Part shown: positions 10,801 to 19,800 of the stretch, one piece after another
Numbering within the stretch: the stretch's first letter is position 1
Layout: every line of letters begins with the position of its first letter
Assembly: GCF_032118995.1 (NCBI RefSeq)
Contig: NC_092662.1
Span: 16,381,701-16,445,700, forward strand
Length of the DNA: 64,000 bases
Origin: Asterias amurensis
Lineage: Eukaryota; Echinodermata; Asteroidea; Forcipulatida; Asteriidae
Reading direction: 5' to 3'
The notes under the pieces: model-generated
The model's input: the letters and a program-made list of their open reading frames with translations, nothing else
Told to the model about the DNA's origin: nothing
Databases searched by the model: none
Position numbers and translations under genes: made by a program

Positions 10801-13800
10801 GCATCAACAACAGAGCATCAACAACATAGCACGCTTGTCAAAATGTTGAGACCAATAATAAAAAGTAACTCCTCGGCTGTGAAATTGTTATCAAAAAGTC
10901 CCCTCGATCCACTAAGCACTAAGTAGTTGTCCCTGCCGATGTTCTCCTACTATTAAAGTAGAAGTTAATATAATGAATAGGGTAAGTGGCCTTAGCTTTC
11001 GATCCAAACTGGACCTTCTTCAGAGGCATAAAACAAGTACAAACAAATACATATCCATTTATAGAAAAATAGAGGGGAAAGGGATTAAGGGAAGGATCCA
11101 GAAACAAGCAGGAAAATAACAGCCATTCAAAGTTTCTATTTCTAAAGTTGAAGTTAATAAATGTCACAGTGGTCTCAGGACTACTTAAACACCAATCTGG
11201 GCGTGCAAGTGTTGAGCACCGCGCACCATTTGCTGCAGTGTATTCAATGCCAAGACTATATATGCACAAAGACACCGCAGTTGTAAAAATTTTGCAATAG
11301 AGGGCGCTACCAATTTTGATTCGTCGGATTGGTCTATCGACCCAAATTCCACAATCTACTACGCGACAGTAGAATAAATAGCTGGACAAGTTTTCAAATA
11401 TCAAATCTGCACATCTAAGTAGATATACATTTATACACATGGTGGTACCGCAAACCAATTCAAGTATACATTGATACCTTACCATCATGCAATACCTCAA
11501 ACCTTCATTCTCTGCTTTTACTTTTTTTTCCCCACTGAAATGAAGGGAGAAAAATCAAGAAACTTGAAAGAAAGTGAACTCACGAGGGCATCCTTCAAAG
11601 TTGAGTCCAGTAGCTGGCTGATTGTTCAGTAAGCAACATCCATACTTAGCTGTTTCAGGATCGCAACCTGTTGTTACTGCTGCCTTGCCTATGATAACTG
11701 CTTGGTCAAGGGCAAAAAAGGAATCAGTCAAATAAAATACACTAGTTGTAAACTTCCCAAAACATATTCACCTTTTTAATGAAAATGTCCACAGGTTTAT
11801 AAGCCCCCAGAAATGATTTTCTTTTCAAAGACATTTTTCTAAAAATCCAAGCAAAAAATACCCATTTAATTGGTCCGCTGTTGTTGTTTTTTAAGATGAG
11901 GAAGAGGGCCTTTATATTTTATATTTTATTTTTTAGACAGGAAAGATCCAGACTAAAAAGTCCTCAATTTTGTTTAGTAATTTAATTGTTATCATGAAAT
12001 GGGGAAAGAAAAACTGTGTGTCAATACTTACTTGGAGTTGTTTCGTTTACTTGAAGCTCACCCATCTCTGGTGTAAAGCATACATCTGAAATAAGTATCA
12101 AGAGGTGAAAAATATATGGTTGTTTAATTTATACACACTTCAAAGTATTCTGTAACTCAGAGTGTTGCTGCACCAATGCAACTCATAAGGCTACACCATT
12201 ACGACTTCTAGGGATGCACCACTGCCCCCACCTAACCTTATGGGGGCACTATTGCCACCCCTAGGGGTGCACCCAGTGCCACCCCTTACCTTCATTCTGT
12301 ATGACCTGCACTGGGTCCAGACCCACCCCCCTGATGATCTTATCAACTTTCCTCTCCAATTCCTCGAGTAGAGTTGCTGTCCGACTCAACACCCACAAAC
12401 ACCATGTGTGTCCGCCCCTCCCCTAGGGGTGCACCACTACCATCATGCCCTATAGGGGTGCACCCTCTTGCCACCCCTTACCTTCATTCTGTATGACCTG
12501 CACTGGGTCCAGACACACCCCCCTGATGATCTCATCAACTTTCCTCTCCACTTCCTCAGGTAGAGTTGCCGTCCGACTCAACACCCACAGCACCTCTCGC
12601 TGTTTGTCACATGTGCCGTCTTCTTCAGTCACGTGGCAGGAGTATGTTATGGCATAGTTGGTGTAGTCGGTGGAGAGTATCCAGTATGGGACTGTAAGTA
12701 TGGAAACATATGCTTCATTTAGTTTAAAATGTTGGATGCATCACTTGATGTCCGGCCTTTATACCTAAAAGGTGAAACACTTTGATAACTCATTTCTTTT
12801 GCTGCTCATTATTTGCTTCAATTGAAATCTTCCTTGACTTTTATTTAGTTTAATTTAATTTTTGTCTGTTTGTGAGGCCAAGGAATTATTATAAAAGTGA
12901 CTTTAAACATTGTACTAGCCAAGAACCAAATGGAGAGGAGACCAGAAAAGAAGTTGCAGTTTTAGAAGTCGTAGTAAAATCCCAGAGAATTAATCCACGG
13001 AAAATCCACTCAATCAGGTAGGGAATAAAAAAACTAATTCGCATAGTGCCCTCTACAAGATTCAAACCTGGGTCCCAGAGGTGGAAGGTGAGGCAAGATA
13101 CCACACTACACCAACCCGTCTACCCTTGACTATTTGTTGGAAGTTCCAACAGATTCTCCGTCATTCCTCCCTAGACAGAAACAGATCACCAGTTCACCTT
13201 GACTCATCGTCACTCCCTCACCCTAACCCATCTTCACTCCGTCACCCTTGACAATACTCACCGGGTCCGCTGACTCCATATTTCTCAGGGATAGGAAACT
13301 GGACAGTAATCTTAGCTGGATGATCACTACTCATCCAACCTGACCCAGACATATCAAAATGGGCACATACTCCACGTCTACAGCAAAAGAGAACAGTGTT
13401 AGAGTGGATGGTTGATGGGATCAACAGGGGTGTGTGTCTGGACCCAGGGGAGGCAGTTGGGGTGCACCCCTAGGGCTGTGGGGCAGGATTACTTCAATCT
13501 TAGCTGGATGATCACTACTCATCCAACCTGATCCAGACATATCAAAATGGGCACATACTCCACGTCTACAGCAAAAGAGAACAGTGTTAGAGAGGATGGT
13601 TGATGGGATCAACAGGGGTGTGTGTCTGGACCCAGGGGAGGCAGTTGGGGTGCACCCCTAGGGCTGTGGGGCAGGATTACTTCAATCTTAGCTGGATGAT
13701 CACTACTCATCCAACCTGATCCAGACATATCAAAATGGGCACATACTCCACGTCTACAGCAAAAGAGAACAGTGTTAGAGAGGATGGTTGATGGGATCAA

Positions 13801-16800
13801 CAGGGGTGTGTGTCTGGACCCAGGGGAGGCAGTTGGGGTGCACCCCTAGGGCTGTGGGGCAGGATTACTTCAATCTTAGCTGGATGAACACTACTCATCC
13901 AACCTGATCCAGGCATATCAAAATGGGCACACACTCCACGTCTACAGCAAAAGAGAACAGGATTACTTGAATGGTTTTTGGTTGTTCCCTGTCTGCTTTG
14001 GGCAAACTTGTTACTTTAAAATTGTGATTTGCATTTTGTTTCCCTGTCTGCTTCGGGCAGACTGCTTATTCTAAAATGGTGTCATAACTGAAATTGATAA
14101 GCTGTATAAAAAGTAGGTTGAATATGTCCTATTTATCTTCCCAGCATTAATGAGCGTGCTGCTTTGTTCTCACTAATAAATACACTCTTGATTTGCTGAG
14201 ATGTTGAACAAAGAGTCATAATGACAGCTTTGTTCCACACAATGCATCTACTTTGGAACTGCTAGCCTTGTGCATGTTTCCCTCCATCCTACAATCTGTT
14301 TGAAGAGAAATATCAATTCCTACCTTCAGCTCCCCTGAGGTATTTTTCACGTTTGATCATTTCTCTTCTTTTAGCCCCTTACCAAGAGTGGCTTTGAGCC
14401 TTGTTTGGGGAGAACTTGAATTAAGCATACAAGAACTTGTGTCTGAAGTGGAATGGCTCTTCCAGTTAGAGTCGTTAACGAGGAAATGAACTCACAGTTT
14501 GAGATCTTTCATGAGTAGCGCCATGTGAGCGTCCTGATCAGGGAGTCCTCGTCTGAAGAACATAGATCTCATATCGGGGAGTTTCAGTAAACTGTTCTCA
14601 TGTCTGGTGTGGGCAATCTCATACCACTCACCCAAGAACTATACAGAAAGAAGAAGTGGGAAAAGTCACAGCATTAGGGGTATGGGCAATCTCATACCAC
14701 TCACCCAAGAACTATAAAGAAGGGAGAAGTGGGAAAAGTCACAGCATTAGGGGTATGGGCAATCTCATACCACTCACCTAAGAACTATAAAGAAGGGAGA
14801 AGTGTGAAAAGTCACAGCATTAGGGGTATGGGCAATCTCATACCACTCACCCAAGAACTATAAAGAAGGGAGAAGTGGGAAAAGTCACAGCATTAGGGGT
14901 ATGGGCAATCTCATACCACTCACCCAAGAACTATAAAGAAGGGAGAAGTGGGAAAAGTCACAGCATTAGGGGTATGGGCAATCTCATACCACTCACCCAA
15001 GAACTATAAAGAAGGGAGAAGTGGGAAAAGTCACAGCATTAGGGGTATGGGCAATCTCATACCACTCACCCAAGAACTATAAAGAAGGGAGAAGTGGGAA
15101 AAGTCACAGCATTAGGGGTATGGGCAATCTCATACCACTCACCCAAGAACTATACAGAAAGGAGAAGTGGGAAAAGTCACAGCATTAGGGGTATGGGCAA
15201 TCTCATACCACTCACCTAAGAACTATAAAGAAGGGAGAAGTGGGAAAAGTCACAGCATTAGGGGTAAAGAAATGTTACTCACACATTGGATTGGTTTGAA
15301 TCAAAATAGTCAAATTTACTGCAAATGAGAGACCCTGCAAAGTACTTGTGGGCTTACCTTTTCCACAATGAAATCCTGTTGCACTTCGAAGGTGGAAACT
15401 GCACATGGACTTGGAATGCTTGGACCTGGTGAACAAGACAAACTTAGGATTTGTTTTTTACTGTTCACTGGTGTGTATTGAGGACTGATTACTCGGTACT
15501 TTCTCGAGTTCGGTGAAAAACTCCGCGGGCAAGTCACTCGGGTGGAATCCTATGTGTTGGCAGCGGGTACTGTAACATTTTTTTTTAAATCGGTGTTTGT
15601 TTTGCATCGGGGCTGGAGAATATAAGTTGTTTCTACTTTTACACCCCTGCATACTTTTTTAAGTGGTTTTGTTTTTGATTTTTTGATTATCTACTCCACG
15701 GCAGTAGAATAAAGCAAGACAGTTCCCTAAGAACAACTCTACCTGGCAAGTAGATACACACATGGTGTTACCGCAAACCAAATATATATTGATACCCCAC
15801 CATGCAATGCCTCAAACCCTGTATGGTTTTGTTTTGGCAAAACTACAAGTTGAAACCAAGTTTGTTAAAAGAAAATCTGTTACAGCCACACGTTTTTTAG
15901 TTTGGTGTTTTATTGTTGTCCTTGAACACAGGAAGCAGGTCAATGCAATTATGTGACAACCCTGAGAAGTCTGCAAGTTAATGAAGTACAGATTAATCAT
16001 GGTCCCCATTGACTGTTCCAGTAAGACGCCCTTGACATTTCAAGTTAGTTTTCATCATAAAGGGTTGGTTGTCAGACGTGGGTACAGTGAGTGAGTTGAT
16101 CTGACCTTTCTGGATGATTTTGTAACATGCTGTTTCTATAGGCGTTGCAGAAGAGATGGGATGGACTGCACCTTCATTTAAATAAGTGCGGATGAGTACA
16201 ACATGGCCGAATTGTGTAACTTTCTTTAGCAGAAAACACTGCCAGCTAAGCATAAATTTCTTTGCTATGTGAAAAATGAGTGGGGTACCAGTTTTAAGCT
16301 TGTAAACTTTATGGAGCAGTTCTCTGCTAACAAGATTTGTCTGTGCTGAACAAGTTTTTGTGCTTAAAGAGTTTATGATTGGGCCTTAGCAAATTGACTC
16401 TTTTACACACAAGGGTGACTAGCACTTTAAGGTGCAGAAAATTGGTACAAGTGGGTGTGGATGTTGGCGTATATGGCTATGAGTCAACGTAGGACTGCAT
16501 GCAGTGTCCGGGTGTAGCCTAAGTGCGTATACTAGGAGAAGATGTAGCTGGATGCCTAAGGCATCTTTCTCCCGATTCCCACCCCTGTTCCCCAGCAATT
16601 TCCCATCACCCTCCTTTAAGATGTTCTTTTACTCAGCCGAGTCTCCCAAGGGCCATGCTATCCTAACCCTCTGAATCATGCAGTACTTCCTGTGAGACCA
16701 AACTTTCTACGAAACACCTGGTAGTTCTTTATCTTGTAATCCAGCTTTATGTTATACTGGGGATATGTATGTGTTTTCCTAGGGATAATGAGTTACAGAT

Positions 16801-19800
16801 GTTTCTGGTGCCGTGCAATTGTTTCTTTTGCATGTAGAACAGTTAGTTGCCTCCAAGTTGCCTGAAACAACTACCCTGTGTATTACATAGCCTTTAGGAT
16901 CTTAAAGCTCTTTGTCTTATTACACAATTTAATCTTTAATGGTTATTACCTTCAGTGCAGTTAACTCCTTCATCGTTAAGACAATCTGTGGATGTAAGAG
17001 TGTCCTCCTGAGCTCTCAACTCCTTGTCACATTCTGCAGTTTTAAAACATTGAAACTTTGGAAATTAAAACATTGGAAATTAAACAGTGTGGCCACTAAA
17101 ACTCAACAACTATACATCCTTTTGAGTGAGTGAGTGTGTTTGGCAGTACTTGGGTCATTTAACTTCAGCAGTTTACCTGACTGGGGCAGTCAGCAGCGCT
17201 ACTGTTTCATTCGTGCTCCATTTAAAATATTTGGTTCACTGCTTGGAAAAGGAATTACATAGAGATAACAGATGTGAGTTGCAAAAGAGAAAAAGGGTGT
17301 GTTATTGTGGCCTTTTCTTTCAATGGAGCTTTCCACTGGATCTGGATCTGGACAAAACTGTACAATCGCCTGAAAAGAGCTATCAATAACAGGAGTAGTG
17401 AATGCTCCTTGATGTACGATGTTAACATTTTGTTTGATAATGTTTTCTTATTATTTTAAATTAATGAAAACTTCCAGAGAAATTTCTGAGAAAAATAAAC
17501 TTAGTAGTTTTAGTTTTGATCTTACCAACAGGCACATCGTTGAGTCGTTGGGGTTTGATACACAACTCAGACATCATCTCTGAGACCTCTAAGCGTATCT
17601 GCTCCGGCAATGGCCCCGGTGCTCTACCCATGAGCCAAGCATGCTCGCCCCGCTTCGTACAAGAGCCATCTCGCTTCTGCTGGCTGCAGCTGTACACCAA
17701 GGCATAGGTGGTGTAGTCTGTACTCACAACCCAATAGTTCTCTGCAATGATTCAAGCAGATTATATGAAAAAAATATGTAGTCTGAAGTTTAGTGCCTTA
17801 ATATATAAACTTCTTGGTGAAACAGTGACACATTGATGTGTCTAATTAAGTGGTGGTAATCAGGTGAGCTTTATGGTATAGTTCCACGCCTTCAATATGT
17901 GTTTGACCCTGGTTCGAATCCCCACTCAGGCTGTGCTTCACGGTTGTGTTTTCAGTCCCTACCCGATACGTGTGTTTTCTCTATTACTTTTCATCTGAGC
18001 TACAACAGACATGAAACTTTCAGCTGATCAGTTGATTTCCTTTTTGTTTTGTGTATAAAAGAAAACAGTCCCATAGAAAACAAAAACGCACGGAGCCTTC
18101 TGCACTTGTCTCCCATATAAAGTTGCATGCCCTTAAGTCTGATCCCTGTGTCTGTAAGTCAGACTGAGAACTCATAATCGCTATTGCTTGAAAAGGGAAC
18201 CTCACAGAGGTATCTACTGGTTTATGTTGTTCTACTTCTTTTTTTTCTCCCTTCAGATTGCCCATCCATCACCACAACCCTACTTCCCACTCACCACAAC
18301 CTCACTCCCGGAACCCTCCCATCTCATCCTTTTCTCCTACAACCCTACCCTTCATCTCACTTTACTCATCCCTCTCCACAACCCTACTCCCGCTGAGCCA
18401 CCCCACCCTATATACGTTAATCATGTATGTCCACCTCTGTCCGTCTCGCTTACCAGGGGGATAGTTTTCCATCGGTGGATATAACCACATCTTGGCTGGG
18501 TGGTTCGACTCCTCATCAAGTTGACCCGACGCCTCAAAGTGCCATGAGTTACAGTCACCAGGGCTACAGACAGAAGGAAAACTTCCCTATAACATCCAGT
18601 CGAACTTGACTTCGTAAGATTCCTCTCAAATAATCCACCACAGAAGACTTTGAAAACGACAACAATCTGGTACTTTTTTTTAAATGCATGGCTAACGAAA
18701 ATGTGAAGGAGAATGCATGAAAACCTGCATTATCACTTTTTGACAGCAACAGAAAATCTAAACAAATTCCCTCTTGGCCTGTTTCTCGGTTGTTACACAA
18801 ACGGTTTTAACTTCAAAACAATGAATATTGACATAGCCCTATCGTGAAATACACACACAGTAATGTTTTTTGGCCTCGTGACTTTGTTTACGTAAAGTGA
18901 TGTCAACAAATTGGTTTTGTTTAATAGAATGCAAAGAAAGAATATCCCTACTCTGTCAAAATACCCGGGTCCGTTTTAGGAAAGTGTCAACGAAACCCAA
19001 ATGGGTGCCAACGAACTGCTTCGTGCCTCATCACGGCCGTCCTTGTGCCGTATTTTTGCCGTTGTTTCAGGAGATTCTGTACCCTTTCCCTGCCCTGAAT
19101 AAACTTTCTTCAGCCCAAGTTATTTACCTTATGGTGGACACCCACACCTGGGCGGGGGAGGGGGGGGGGCACACACCCAAAATCCCTAATGACATCGGCT
19201 TAAACGACACCCGTGCCCGGTGTCGGCACTTGGCACACCTCAGATACATTCCTTCAAACATGATTATGTTCGTGGGATTTGAGGCATTGCGTGGTGAGGT
19301 ATCAATAATGTATTGGTTGGCGGTAACACCATGTGTGTATCTACTTACATAGGTAGATCATGTTACGAAAAAAATTAGCCCCATAAATCGGTCCAATCCA
19401 CTCCGTATCCTTGGCCCCTATTTGAACAATTCCAAGTGAAGGGCTATCTGCAACTTCTAAAGCATTAGATCGGTAAGTTTCATGATGCAGATCGTGCTTT
19501 TCAAGGAAGCGAAAGATTTTTATATCAGTGGTACTGTGACCAAGGATACGGAGTGGATTGGACCGATTTATGGGGCTAAAAAAAAATGCTCTGCGCGGTA
19601 GTAGTAGAATATAAAGCAAGATGAGTTCTCAAAAATGACACAGCAAGTAGATATACACATGGTGTTACCGCAAACTAAATATTATACGATTCATGATAAT
19701 GATTATGTTCCTTACCGCATTACTCGGTTGGTTTTCATCGAAATGGATCCATCTTCCCTCATTGCGTAGTGGGATCGTCGCTGGTAGGGATAGTCGGTCC

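Noticed and set aside
10919-11500. 193-codon open frame on the minus strand
   Set aside because: It lies in repeat DNA carrying family L and Penelope-like motifs inside an intron of the fusion gene, and shows no recognisable domain or splice context.
3268-14683. CRISPR-like array
   Set aside because: The 39-, 73- and 188-bp arrays are uninterrupted tandem repeats without spacers, in a eukaryotic intron context.
15993-16253. 86-codon minus-strand frame that weakly recalls a lipocalin strand (ACYKIIQKGQINSL)
   Set aside because: It lies between exons 4 and 5, which already join in phase; no lipocalin signature is complete and no acceptor/donor pair keeps the frame. Possibly an old exon relic, but unsupported.
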